DNA of 64,000 bases, taken from positions 7,302,330-7,366,329 of the forward strand of contig NC_092702.1 of the NCBI RefSeq assembly GCF_964275005.1. Reading direction: 5' to 3'. Source of the stretch: Diadema setosum. Lineage: Eukaryota > Echinodermata > Echinoidea > Diadematoida > Diadematidae. Numbering within the stretch: the stretch's first letter is position 1; every line of letters starts with the position of its first letter. Below the pieces are notes generated by a model. That model did no database searches. It saw nothing but the letters and a program-made list of their open reading frames with translations, and was not told the DNA's origin. Below, piece after piece: positions 36,830 through 50,287 of this stretch. A program made the position numbers and the translations under genes.

Positions 36830-37966
36830 CTGTGGCATGCAGAAGGAATAATTTTCTATTAAGATTATTTTTCATGTTACACAGGAATCCTCTGTCTTCT
36901 TTCTCTCTAACCCCTTGTTCCGACCTTCTCTTCTTCCTTCCACCTTAATTTCAATTCTTCATTTCACTTTGGACCCTGCTTCGTCTTATTCTCTCTCTCC
37001 TTTCCTCTTCATTTTCTCTTTGCACTTATACTTCTTGCCTCATTCCAATCCTGCTCATTATACCGCCTTATTTTCTGCTTTTGTATAGTTTCTATGCCTC
37101 ATGTATACGTTTTCACTTGCCAGTAAACTTGATTATATTTTTATTGTTATTACCGTGTACCGTTTCCAAGGTGCTAAAGAGTGTTGAAGGTGCTGCTTTG
37201 TTTACTTGCCAAAATATGATAGCCAGACCGGATAGCCAGTTGCAAGATGTATTTTTGTACTTCAGATGGATCACTAACCCGCTGACGACGGTTTGATTTT
37301 GCTACAACGCGCATTTCCCATAGACATCTGCCCGAGTATACTCAGGACTCGTTCTAAACAGGTTAACAAAATATAATTTTACGGTGTGTGATTGTAAAAG
37401 TAATGTACATACTTGTATATACCTTCCATAATAGATGCAATGTTATGAAGTTGCTCCATATAATTTTTTGTACAGTTACCATTTAACCTAATTTTCTATG
37501 TACATCATGTGTATTCCTACACACTTACATGCTTTCACGTTGAAAAGACTACATTTTGTATAGATAAATACTCTACCCTCATATTTTGAACAAGAAAAAA
37601 AAATACAAGGCAATACATAATATTTTGTATCCATCAATCAGCCTTCCTAAGTAAAGGTAGTATCACTCTTCAGCAAATTCTAGCAGCAACAGTACCACTG
37701 GCATACAAGCCTCTTAAATATGAATAGTGTGCTTCACCAAAGGCATTTCTGCTGCTGCCCATGAACTTGAACTGAGGACCTCAAGATTTAGAGCCCGCGG
37801 TCAAATTCATTGGACCACATAGCTCCTAGCTCAGATATATGTTGACCAAAAGAGCTGGAATTGTAAGTGACCTTTGACCCCAAATCTGATCACAAACCCA
37901 CATGCTATCACCATCAGGTAAGCTAAATACCAAAGCCTTTAAATGTTTCTAATATACATGTCCGAA
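36830..37966. other. Intergenic between the Ty3/gypsy relic and NHLRC2
   Basis: AT-rich, with a C/T-rich block at 36890-37060. On the minus strand, AATAAA-type sequence at about 37139-37145 could be the NHLRC2 poly(A) signal. A tRNA-like SINE head is listed separately. Confidence 0.4.
37741..37829 (-). repeat. tRNA-like SINE head fragment
   Basis: On the minus strand the sequence GGAGCTATGTGGTCCAATGA resembles a pol III A box. About 45 bases on, CAGTTCAAGTTC resembles a B box (GGTTCGANTCC). Acceptor-stem pairing is poor, so it is a SINE head or tRNA-derived relic rather than a working tRNA gene. Confidence 0.45.
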
Positions 37967-40900
37967 TTAGATGGCATCACTTAGACTGGCTACCACAGTA
38001 GTCGAAGCCTCGTTGGGATATCCATCCTTTATGCTAATGGGGATGGTGAATCCAACAGTTTGCATGCGACACATCCCGGAGGGTAGGCAATAGTAGATCG
38101 ATGCCTCCACCTGCACAGCAACGTCGCACGGCAGCTCCTGGTCGACGTGGAGCGTCCAGCTATGGCTCGGGACGGGGTCGCTGAGACTGGTCAGCCTTGT
38201 TTTCTCCATGACAACCTGTAGTTCCTTACCTGTGAAAAGCATCCAGAGAGATGAGGCTCAGTGATTGGTTCGATGGTCCTCCTTTTGGTGAAATCATTTG
38301 ATTCCAAACTCCATGATTTCTTTGATCTTTTCAATGATCTTTGTCACACAATCCTTGTATGACGTAGGATCCTTGCATTTAATTTTCAGTATGAATTTTC
38401 TCCTGAATACACACATAGAGATTTTCTTTCCTGACAGCTACAGTGACTGGCTTTCTGTTACTTCTATGTAAATAAGTGAAATGGGTATGATCTGAATGAT
38501 TCATATCAACAGAATGTAGCATAAAATGAGTGCATAGTTGTCACCTTCATTACCAAGGAAACTATCTGGGCTCTTTGATACTGGTTTCTCAAGAAGCATA
38601 ACTTGCCTGCAAGAAAACATTTTACCAATTATAGATATCCAAAATGAGTAGCACAAGTAGACTGAATGTTAAATTGATAAGCAAATAATGGTGTCAAATT
38701 TTCACTTGAAATTGCAGAATAACCTTGTCAGTCTTGATCAAACTCATCCAATCTCCTTTGAAATGATATGCTTACCAGGCATTATGATCTGCCATGAACT
38801 CGGAGCACCCTCTGTGAGGTAGCTGCCCGAAGGGAGCTGGATATCCAGGCGTACACTTAGCCGGCCGTCGTTCTCTAGTAAAACGCCCTCTACCTTCGTT
38901 GGTTCAATGCCCTTTGAGAGCAGTGACTTCACCTTCTTGGGGGCTGCTGGCTTGCTGTCAACTTCCGTCCTGGGCACTTGGATGTGAACCTTGTCATTGA
39001 GGAAATAAAAGAGATTAAAATGGCCATCCTGTGCAGTGATTTTAAGATTCTGCTTCTTTTTCTCTTCATCATTTTTTTTTTTTTTTTTTTTTTTGGGGGG
39101 GGGGGGGGTAAGGTGAGATAAATATAGACTAACTTGGGCCTTAACTAACAATAAAGATGTTATCCTTTGATGATTCACTTTGATAGAATAGAGACCCAAA
39201 CTTTCCATATGTAATGGGAATTCTACTACCCAACAAGTTACTCTCACAAGTTTGCAATTACCAATACAGGGTCTTTTGTGAAGGATGCCTCCCTGAAAAT
39301 AAATAAATAAGTAAGTAAATGAATGAATGAATGAACGAATGAACAAATGAACGAATGAATGAATGAATGAATGAATGAATGAATGAATGAATGAATGAAT
39401 GAATGAATGAATGAATAAATAAATAAATAAACAAACAAACAAACAAATATATCAATAAATAAAATTATTGCACCCTGTCAAACATGCATTTTGTCACATC
39501 TATCAAACATTAGTACTTCAGCATACCTCCACAACAGACGATTTCTTGATATCAATGCATCGGATGGCGTGGTTGTTGGTGTCGGCCACATAGATCTTAC
39601 TGCTGCATGGGGATACCACCAGTCCACCTGGCTCATTAAACTTTGCCTTCAATAGGTCATCACTATCCTCCTTGCCCGCTTCCCCAGTCCCTGCATACGT
39701 CACGCAGTACCTCTGTGCTGCGTCAATCATCTTGATCTAAAACATTTTCATGTATATCATTGAAATGAATTTGTTAATTTTGTTTTTGTATTTCACCCTG
39801 TCAGGTCCCAGAAACAACATTTCTGTGAATTGATGTATTGATGTTGTATAAGTCAATTACATTTTTGTTCCATCTTTTTTATTTTTTTTATTTTTCCCAT
39901 TCACTGATAGTACTTCATGAAAAAGAGTTCAACATTTTCTTTCATTTGAGCTCTTTGTTGTTCATGTGTAATTGGTTGTTTCAGTTTAAAAAGCCTCTAA
40001 TTACAAAATGTATAACTTATTTTCTATCAAACTGGCCACACATTTGAGCAGACTAGAGTTTTTGTGACTCCCACAAATGGGCAAATTGCTAGAAACTTCT
40101 TTCTGATTTCCTGTAGATTTAATAAACTTAACCCAATGCATCTATCTTTTTTGTCCAATATGAGATTGCAGAGGAATTTACAGGTGCCAATTTAATAATG
40201 ACTACATGATCATTTCTGCAGCAAAGTTTTACTTTGATGGGTTAATTTCAGAACTTGACACTTGTGGCATTAAAAATGGGGTAAGTCACACTTGGACGTA
40301 ACGTGTAAGAATTCATTACTTTCTGAGGAAACACACAGTCACATAAAAAAAGTGAACTTTTCCTTACAAGTGATAACAGATTCAAATTTCATGTATACTT
40401 TTGTAACAATTGAAGTTTCCTAACACCACAAAGCTTGCCTAATGCTTGCCCAAGGCAGAAACAACTATCAATATGAATGTGAACTGAATTCATAATATTG
40501 AAAACATTAAGAAGAACAGGTGAATTGAAAATCATGTTGATATGAAAGTCCTCACAGTATACACAAACTTGATGACGTCGGCAAACATGCCTGTTAATAA
40601 CATCTAAATATATTTACTCACACAAAAGCATAAAACCAATTTTCTTTCACATGATACACACAATGCACATTGCACAATTGCCCCACCAGGGAGCTTATTT
40701 TGTAATCTTATTTTGAATGCTCCTTTTTCGTGGAGTTTAAGAGTTTGTTATACATTTACTTTGTACATTATCATTTTCATATTTCCATTAAGGACTTTGG
40801 CCTTGTTAGTTTCCTGCTCATACTGATTAGTCAGTTGACAATCAACTTTTGACTACTGGCCACGACTTCTGCTTCCCACACACGAGCAGACATGTGTTTT

Positions 40901-43900
40901 TGTCAGACCCTGACAGATTCTTGTCATCCAGTAATTGACCTCTGACCTAAACTGAATCTGTGCACACCTTGTGATTGTACGAGTCAGCCACAAAGAGGAG
41001 TTTGTTCTGGTCCCATGCCACACCCAGAGGGTGCTGTAGCCTTGCCTCAAGTCCCTTGCCCCCTGCATCACCATAAGCAAACAGATTCTGGGAAGAGGAG
41101 ATGAGATTAAACACAGTCATGAGCAATTTCACAAGAAAGACAAGCACTGAAAATTCACATCTCGGTTACACTTTCACATCAGTGCACACCTTTAAAATGT
41201 ACATGGTTTGCATAATAATACCAAAAAATTACAGCACAGAAATTGTTATAGCTATCTTACATAGTTAACACAAAATTATACAAAGTATGATATCATCTAT
41301 ACCATTTCAAAATATAAGAGAATTTGAAGGCAACAAGTCAACTTGTAAACTAACAGTAAGTATCAGTCAAACAAACATTTGTAGGATACATGTATAAACA
41401 TTTAAGATATACATACTATGTCCCAACCAAAAATGATACCAAGAATTCTAAATATTTCAAGACAATAAGATCCTCATTCACAAACTACAATCATTACCAT
41501 TATAGAAAACAAATCAAACATGAAACTTGACTGTTGAAAACAAACAGAAATTGTATCCTTGAAACACATTGCGTGCAACCAACTGCAAACTACAGCTTGA
41601 AGTTGTAAAAAAAAAAAAAAAAAAAAAAAAAGAAAGAAAGAGCTACTCTGTGGAGACCTTTTTGGGACATTTTATGTAAAGCCACTGCACTTTTGATAAG
41701 TTGTTAATGAACTCTCACCATTGGGTCTATTTCCCCGCCCACTACATTCTTGACAGCCCCGTCCTTGAAAGACACCCTCCGGATCGTACTGCTCTCGCTG
41801 TCGGCGACGAAGATGCAGTTGAAGGGCTCCTGGGGGGCCAGGGCGAGACCAGATGGCTGGGCGAATCCCGCTTTGCGGGGATAGGAGTTGTTGCGATTCT
41901 CCTCCTTGCCGCTGCCCGCATAGTTCATGCACGTACCCTTTGCATGCTCCCTGTGGGACAGACAGGACAACTATCTGATCATTTTCTGCAGACTTCACGG
42001 AGTGAACAGAAATAACTGGAGGATCGGCACTGCACAGGCTGATGAAGTGCATAAGGACTGAGTATAACACAGCAGTGCTTTGTGAAACTGCCCAAGCAAA
42101 ACTCACCTCAAAACCTTCTGAAAAATGGTAAGTGCTGCTGGGAAGGCTTGTTATGTCTTATTAAAATGAAAATTTAATGAACCTTGTGAAAAAAAAAGGA
42201 AACATACTTTCAAACTGTAGACCTATGTGTGTGATATAGAAAAAGAAAACACATACCTGCCAACTCTTAAATTCAGCACATTGGAATAACTGGGAAAAAA
42301 TCATGTAAAAACAGGAATCTCTTGCCATCTCCCATACAATATTTATCAGCAGGTGATAACAAAAATAGGAACACAGGTTGAATGAAGCTTCTTCTTTCCT
42401 AAGAAATAAGACTGTTCGTATTAAATGGAGACAGTTGGCAGTATGAAAATGTATCTCTGCAACATAGGTTTCATTGCAACTGATTGACAAATTGCCCTAC
42501 ATCGACATGAATTTGAATAACATTGGTTTCATTAAAAAAGCTGCTGTCAGATACTTATGAATAGTCAAATTATTCATATTTTCGAACAAAATGTAGTCAT
42601 TATGAATAGTTTCTAGGGAAAACTACATACCATCTCTTATCAAAACATGCACAAGAAATATGCTGGCCTGTGTTACTTTTACAACATTAACAGATGACAG
42701 GCAACATATAGTTTTTCTGATTATATTCACCAATTACTGATTCAGTCTTCACAAACTCTTTACTCAAAAGAGACAAAACACATTATCTTCACATGTCAAA
42801 CCAAATCTGATGGCAAGCATGATGAATGTTAAAGGAAGTGGTCCTGAAGAATGAGACCGAGTACTCACACAGCCTTATGCCACTGTCCGTCTGAGAGAAA
42901 CAGTCCCCAGAGCTGATGCGTGCCCGCCATGGCGATGAAGAGCACATCCTGGTTTGGGGGACCCAAGGCCACGTCCCACGGGGAGCTGATGACCTGTTCT
43001 ACCCCCTGACCTCCTCCGTAGGGGTCATTGCCCTGCTCTCCTGTGCCAGCAATGGTGCTGACATATTGGTTGGACAAGTCAATCTGTATAAAGCATTCAA
43101 TGAGAGTCTTGTTGTGAAAAACTCTGTTACGGACACAACAGAGTGGTAAGAAGAGTAAATTCTGCAAGCAAGCAGGATGGTATGTGGAGGAATATGGCCA
43201 CAGTGTGTGAGGGAGGAGAGGATGTGAGAATGGTACAGAGAGAGGGCAAGACAGACGAGCAAATAGTGCATGCATGGATACATGTACCCATACTTGAAAG
43301 CCTACAGTCAGATAAAGACCATTATCACTGCAAATGTGTAATGCTGAACTCATTGTGTTAATTCTACCATGAAAAGTAGAACTATTGAAAATGGGATTAT
43401 TCTTGAGTACACTTTTTAAACAAACAAACAAACAACAAATTTTCTCCAAAATATAATTCACCCTAAAACAAATTAAAAAGGGGGATGTATATGCATTTTA
43501 TGTCTCTTTGAGAAGATAAAGGACAAACCTTCCGAATGGCATGGTTTTCAGTATCAGCGACATAGATGATATCATCTGCCCAGCAAAGTCCTTGTGGGGC
43601 TTGAAACTGAGCTTCATGGTACAGACCATCCCTTAGCCCAGCCAGGGGCCCTCCTATGCAGTGCTTGACCTCACCTTCAGTAGTGGCTATCACTACCCTG
43701 TTGTGGCCAGTGTCCGAAATAGCCAGGAGGTCACCTTTCGGGTTGGTGGTGACCTTGCCTGGATACAGGAGGGGCGTGTCCACCAGAGAATCTTTGATGC
43801 TCATTAAGGGCAGACTGTGCGGGCTCAGCATCTCACGAGATTTGAAGTGAGCGGAACAGAGCTCGATCGTCTCAAAGAGGATGTCGCGGTGGCCCTCCCC

Positions 43901-46109
43901 GATGATGGAAATGATAGGTTCCCCCGAGGGACTAATGATCATGAGAGTGGGCCAGCACTGGATCTCCAGATCATTCCACATGATCGCATCATGGTCGTTG
44001 ATGACCGGATGCTCGATGCCATAGCGCATGATGGCATTCTTGATATTGGTGGACACCTTCTCATTCTCAAACTTGGCAGAATGGACTCCAACCACGGCAA
44101 TGCCACTCTCCACGGGATACTCCTTTTCAAGGGCCTCAAGATCGGGCAGAATGTGCATGCAGTTGATGCAGCAGTATGTAAAAAAGTCTAGAACAACCAC
44201 TTTGCCATGCAGGTGGGATTTGAAGGACAATGGTCCTGAAGTGTTGAACCATTCAAGGTCTAAAAGAGAATGAGAAATTGTTACTTCATCATACCTGAGA
44301 TCATCTATTGGCCAAAAAAAAAAGGACATTTCTTTGGCTTTCCATAATTACATTATACAATTAACATTAGTTGTATATGCAAAACTGAGCAGCTTTGAAA
44401 TCATACAATAGAATGTTTTAGAAATTTGTTGCGACATGTTAGGGCATAAGTTAGTACATATGGAGTCTGAAAAAAAAAATAATCAAGTCCAAATTTGCTC
44501 AGACTTCTTCATCTCACATTCAAAGATTTTTAGACCTTTTTTTCTTCTCCGTACCCCTGATCTCAAATGATCAACATACATGTGTAGGTTGGGGGTAGCG
44601 ATAATGAATGACAAACAACTCATTTAATCTCTGAGTATTACTCATAAAATCAAAACAAACAAACTATGGAAACAAACAAATGAACTACAAAAAATAAAAC
44701 AGATTTTGACCTTGCTTAAACTTTACTGGTTAAGATAACATGATTCAATATCCCAAACTATCACCTACTATGTAAAACAGAAACATTACCAGCACAAGAC
44801 TTTCTCGAATTGGAGCCAACTACCTTTTTTCCAGCATGAAACTTTGGTGAATTGTCACTGCAGTGCCTGCAAACTAAGTTGACGGCCTTGGGAAAAAAAT
44901 ACACTGTAGGCCCCATCTTCTCTTTGATGAAAAATGTAACAAGTACTAACACTCTGAACTTGGACCCATCCTACAGGCCACAAGTGACACACACACCATA
45001 CATATTTTCTTGAATTTTACCAATCTGTGTGAAGATCTGAGATGGGTTGAGCATGAACTGGCCCTGGCCCTTCCTCCATTCCACAACCACAAGCACAACT
45101 AGTATAGTGAGGTGCCCGCACCTCGTCGGGGGCCCGACGAATACCGTCACCCCGCTTTAAATTGTTACAAGCGCGCTAAACAACAATTTAAGCCCGGGAC
45201 TATGTTCAGTACGCTTGGAACTTGACAGGGCTACCACAACCAAGCAAATTGTGGTGAAAACCGAACAGTTTTTCGCGAAAATCTGAAATTTTATGAGAAA
45301 TACGTGTTATAAGTATCATCACGGTTACCCGCATGCATCTTTTACGTATCTGTCTATGGGAGCATCACCGTCACCCGCACACGTCTTTTACGTGCTTTGT
45401 CTATGCCATGGGAGCGCCAGTGACGAGTTGCGGGCCCCTTCCTATAGCGCACAACTATTCCGAATCGTTGGCGTTTGCAACGATAGCTGCAAATTTTCGA
45501 TACCGATCAGTGAACTTGTGATTCCATTGGAATCTTCAGCATTTTCCCTGTATGTGAGTGGGATTTCATAGAATTTCAGTGACGAAATGTGATTCAAATA
45601 TGCACAAATGACGAGGTGCGGGTCACCCAAGTATTTACTAGCAACTTGGATTTGACCTGATCCTGCTGATTGACATATCACTAGGATGTATGTAGAAACA
45701 AAGTTTTGGCACAAAATATGACATGTAAATACTGAGCGAGTATTGCCAATCACAGATTTCAGATTGTCAGAAGTGTATGATTCTAATGTTTAAGAAACTA
45801 CACACACTCACTGCACTGCACTGATGTCAGTGATGTCTAAGCAAACATACACAGCTCCAGACTGCTGAACCATACACAGACTGCTGAACCATACATCATA
45901 TTTAGTAGATGGGACTACACTTTTAGGGAACAGACCTTTTTCCGCAAAATCATTGTTTTCTACCTACCCTTCGGGAACTCAACCCCCGTTTTTTCATCCT
46001 CACTCGATGATAGGCGATCTAACTGAGACTGAATGATGGTTTTTCGTTCATCTGGGGTCAAGTCTGGCCTAAGTAGAGCAGCGCTAACCAACTGAATTGC
46101 CTTCCCCAT
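37967..46109 (-). CDS. NHLRC2: NHLRC2, thioredoxin-like and NHL repeat-containing protein
   Basis: Eight coding exons on the minus strand: 45968-46109, 43529-44259, 42869-43083, 41719-41950, 40968-41087, 39527-39736, 38776-38989 and 37967-38229 (stop TAA 37967-37969). All borders are GT-AG and the phases close to 708 residues; human NHLRC2 is 726. Residues about 48-200 form a thioredoxin-like domain with the family's CCINC motif (77-81) and the cis-Pro region CWPTLMII. A six-bladed NHL propeller follows, with repeated (F/Y)VADT-NHAIR or FVADSYNHK blade motifs. The C-terminal beta domain carries [19 protein letters not shown] and [10 protein letters not shown], as in vertebrates. NHLRC2 is cytosolic; human loss causes FINCA disease and it is needed for phagocytosis, biochemical role unclear. 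The start ATG gives [20 protein letters not shown]. It is divergent from ZCCHC4. Confidence 0.95.
39298..39449. repeat. (AATG)n-type tetranucleotide microsatellite in an NHLRC2 intron
   Basis: AAAT, AATG/ATGA, AAAT and AAAC units run for about 150 bp, with roughly twenty ATGA units in the centre. It lies in the intron between exons 6 and 7. The open frames through it (IHSF repeats on the minus strand) are artefacts. A T/G homopolymer pair, T(22)G(12), is at about 39071-39108 in the same intron. Confidence 0.95.
41608..41642. repeat. A(26) homopolymer in an NHLRC2 intron
   Basis: A long A run, then GAAAGAAAG, about 80 bp 3' (minus-strand sense) of exon 4's donor. It may be a retroposon tail, but no body was recognised. 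Confidence 0.8.
45111..45628. repeat. About 520-bp MITE-like element in NHLRC2 intron 1
   Basis: The left end GGTGCCCGCACCTCGTC and the inverted right end GGTGACCCGCACCTCGTC are terminal repeats differing by one base. The inside is richer in CpG than its surroundings and has two similar sub-blocks (CATCACGGTTACCCGCATG and CATCACCGTCACCCGCACA). No coding region is apparent. The superfamily is unknown. Confidence 0.65.
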
Positions 46110-46639
46110 TGTTCTCGCTCCGTGCTTCCGTGATTGAGCTGAGAAGGACGCCCCCGTTCAGCGGCCGCTGGATGCTGCTGTAGCTGCAGCCGCTGGCCGC
46201 CGAGCCTGCTAGCCGGCTATGCCGGGCGGCCGGCCGGGCTGAGAGCGAAAAACTGACAATCTATGCTGATTGGCGATCCAGCCGCCGCCGTCGCGCCGGG
46301 GACATTCGAACAGGGGGACAGATCGATCGCTTAGTGTAAATCTACTGGATTTGTGTTGGCCGAATGTTTTGAATTTTCATCCACATGAACATGAACATGA
46401 GGAAGACAAAACGAAAAACGGAGGAAAACTTGTTGTGTAGGGATGTACGACAACGCATAAAGTATTAATTTAGTCAACTGGGTACTGCAGAAGCCAGAGC
46501 GGTTTCTATCTTGGAAAGTCTGCGGGCTATGCCTATGGTGGCCACCGCCACGTGTTGTGAAGAATGTTTCAGACGTGGACAAGACAAGCTCCGAGCCATT
46601 TGTAAATGAAAACTGGTTTTGAATATTGACATTTGAATA
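46110..46639. promoter_or_regulatory. Shared divergent promoter region of NHLRC2 and ZCCHC4
   Basis: The start codons of NHLRC2 (46109, minus) and ZCCHC4 (46640, plus) lie 530 bp apart. Between 46130 and 46330 the sequence is CpG-rich (GCGGCCGC, GGCGGCCGGCC, GCCGCCGCCGTCGCGCC), in strong contrast to the AT-rich surroundings. An inverted CCAAT box (GATTGGCG) is at about 46268. I see no clear TATA box. This looks like a CpG-type bidirectional promoter. Confidence 0.65.
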
Positions 46640-49600
46640 ATGTGTGCGACTGCCTCTAGTCAGTATGGAGTGGATGTCTGTCTGTCTGAGGATGTATTGG
46701 AGAAGGCACCTCACTGCCCACATGGTAAGCATGATGATAAGCGGACGTGGGGGCGCAGCGTACAGGCGGGGGGGGGGGGGGGGGGACCGGGGGGGGGGGG
46801 AGAATCTGTACATGGGGCATCTAGAACTACTGTCATGTCATTTTGAGTGTCAAATAACGCTTATTTTTGTAACTTACATTGGTTAGAATATTCAGGAGTT
46901 TAGTCTTGGCTAGGTTGTTTAATACTCTTTAATAGTTACAATGCGGTTGGGCTGTAGGGTATGTTACGAAATGTCAATCAGTAAAAATAGAGGAGATGGC
47001 GGGGTGTTGTGGCCTGGGCCTGTAATCCAGCTGCTTTGAAGGCAAGGGCGGAGATATGGCTCTGTTGGTAGGGTGTCTACTAGACAGAAAGATCCGTCTG
47101 TCCGGAGGACTCTTTTTATATTTTGCCATTAACGCTGTCCTCCGTATACGGAGGGGATCCGTGAAGCCAGACGCAGTCTCCGCGGAACATTCCCCGACGG
47201 ACAGATACAGACCGATCTTTCGGTCAAGGTGTCTACCTACTGCTGGGTACTGCTGGGTTTGCTTCCAGAGTTTCACTGAGCGACAATGTTGTGTGTAAAG
47301 CATTCCATCCCGTTTAGTACCAGGGTAACCTTGAACCTTGAAGAAGTTATACACATTGTATTAAAGAGGCAAAACACTCCTGTCCCTTGGGGCCTTGGAT
47401 AGGACATTAATTAGGGGTCCTGTGTGTGTGCTAGCCACAACACATGAACATAAAAGATCCCACTTCATTCATCGCAAAGAGCAGGGTGCCAGCCTGATGA
47501 ACATGATGAAGTGGTCCCTTTACGCCTATTTACGGTCCCCCAACATACCCACCCACACACTACAAGAAACAGGCGAATGATGCTGACCCCTCATGGTTCA
47601 CCCCGGGTGACTAGCGTATAGTCGGCAAATGGTATCAACCAGGCACACAGTGCCATACATTTGAATGAACGAATAAGAGAGATTTTGAGGTTTTCTCTTT
47701 CGTTTCAGTTTCTGTATTCTTCTAAATTTGTTACCTCCCAACAACAGCCAAGTTGTTACATTTCTGTGAATATGATATATTTCAGAAACACTAAGACTGA
47801 ATGGCAGGGGCCAACAGTATATAGGTCTAGTTGTGTACTTTAATAGCTTAAGACTTTTGAACTAATTTGTTTACAGAATTGATTGAATTTATTCAAGTTT
47901 TGACAGACACACTTGTGGGCCCTAAAAGAACATTGATTTTGTGACATGAAATATGCTAGAAATTAGAATAGGATTTAAAGCAGAGTGTGACTTTCAGCTT
48001 GATAAATTATTTCACTTTACAGTTTGACATGTGTTTCCATCAAGTTCAGTGTTCCTTCACAAATTCAATATAGAAAACTAAGATGAGCATTTGTTCATTG
48101 ACCATCTGCAGGTCCAACACTCCTGTTCGAACGATTCCAACATGGGAAGCAGAAGTCTCAACGATACTTCGCATGCTCGGCGTGTCGGGACAGGACGGAC
48201 TGCGGCTTCTTTCAGCTCTACTCCGAAATGGAGATCGTGTCGGAGACCAAGCGGCTGATGAGAGAGGAATTCAACAGATCCCGACAGCCCTGGACGAACC
48301 AGGAGGAATTCTATGATAGGTCAGTTAAGCAACCATGCTGACATTTTCAGCAAGGATGATTAGGAAATATGGATAGCAGTGTTTTTGCATAAATAACAAC
48401 TTCTAGCTAACGGGCATGGTAGGGATTTGCAAGTTGACCTTTGCCCTCACTGTCTCTTTTTTCTTTTTTTTTTGCTGATTTTTTATAAGGGAGTAATTAT
48501 AATAATAATAATAACATATATGACTTTTATTGCACCAAATCCACTCTGTAAACTGCTCAAGACACATACCATGATCGCTGGATAGGCAGATATGTTATTT
48601 CCAACCAGCATTGACAGTGCTCACATTCCACTCCTTGGGGAGCATTCCAGCCAGTTGCCATCATACAAGCTCGCACATGCTCATCAACCGACATTCTCAT
48701 CCAACCAGGTACCCACTGGCTCCCATATACTCCAGGGTAGAGAGCAGCAATGTGGACAATGTGCCTTGCTGAAGGGCAAACAAGTAGTGTTCTGATGTAT
48801 TTTCTATGATGTAATGTTCACTGTAGGAGTTACATTTAAATCATATTGATCTTCTACTTAGACTGTTGGCAATATTACATACAAGTGGATTGGTCCACTA
48901 GTAACTTACATTCCTACCAAGTCTTACTCTTGGGAATACTCACTGAAATAGTGTAAATGGGTAAGTTTAGCAAGTTATGGCTATTCAATGCATTGGGTTT
49001 TACAGTTTCAGTATGTAAATGCTATGCTATGTACCGCATTATTGGCTGGTATCCCCCCCCCCCCCCACCCCCACCCCCAAGTAAAGATAAAAGGTTTTGT
49101 TTCATGCTTTTTATTCAATCTACAGGGGAAGAAAAAAGGAAATGACCCTATCAAAATTTACTCGACAGAAATGTCCAATTTGCTTTTGATATCACTCTGA
49201 CAGGTTCAGGCAATCTTTGCAGCTCGACGAGGCAGACCGTACCTACTGCTCAGACTGTCACCTGTTACTTCTTCCAGCAGAGCGTTCCAAGCATGCAGGC
49301 CATCGTCTGAAGACTGGGATCAGTCTTGGGGACCTTAGGAGACCCAGCTACCTCATGGAGGCTATTGAAAATAACAAGACAAATGCAGTAAGTGTCTGTG
49401 AATGCATGAATCAAGTCTTAACTTGGAAATATTTAGTTTTTTGTGATGATGAAAGGTGTGCATTGTTTTCAAGTGTGATTTTCTTTCCTCTTTTGTCTTT
49501 AAAAGTACTTTTCTCTTTAAATACTCTTTTCTCTTTAAAAGTACTTTTCTCTTTAAATACTCTTTTCTCTTTAAAAGTCATGCCTGGACTGTGTGTGAGT

Positions 49601-50256
49601 CACAAATACAATGACTTTATAGTGATCTTTTTCACCATGTGAACTTTGACCATCATTTTGTATTGTTCTCTTCAAACATTTTGTCATTTCATTTGCAATG
49701 CAGTGGTTTGATGTAAATTGCAGCATTTAGCTTTGACATACAGATGGAAGATAATGATCAGTAAATGATAAGTGTGTGGTCGTTTAGTATTTTGAAATTA
49801 ATGTAAAATCCAGATGATATGTATGGTGTAGAGTTACAGTCGATGAATGCCGTGACCATATTTAGTCTTTAGAATAATGTGATTTGGGGGGTTTTTTTTG
49901 GTGAGAGACTGGAGGGGATCATTGAAGGGTATCTAACACTGACACAAATTTCACAAATTAAATAAGTTGTGTAAAATACTGTACTCGCCACACATTTAGC
50001 AAGTCTAATTTTTTGCATATCAAGACTTTCTGACAATTTCGCGAGTAGTTAGATATTCACGATTGTGGACTACAGTACTGATTGGAGAAATGTATGCATG
50101 CATGTCACATTCATGCCGGGATCAGAGTCAATATTTTTGCGTGTTTTTAAATTTGCGAACAGCGCCTGACTCGTGACATTCATGAAAATAAAAACCTTGT
50201 GAAATATTTGGCATTATGCTATTAATGTATGACAAGATAATTAACTTGTTTTGATC

Positions 50257-50287
<31 letters not shown>

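Noticed and set aside
37741..37829. Functional tRNA gene
   Set aside because: A/B-box-like words are present, but the B box is degenerate and the acceptor stem does not pair well.
38744..39442. 232-codon minus-strand frame with IHSF repeats
   Set aside because: Its 3' part is the true NHLRC2 exon 7 (38776-38989). The rest is intron with an AATG microsatellite.
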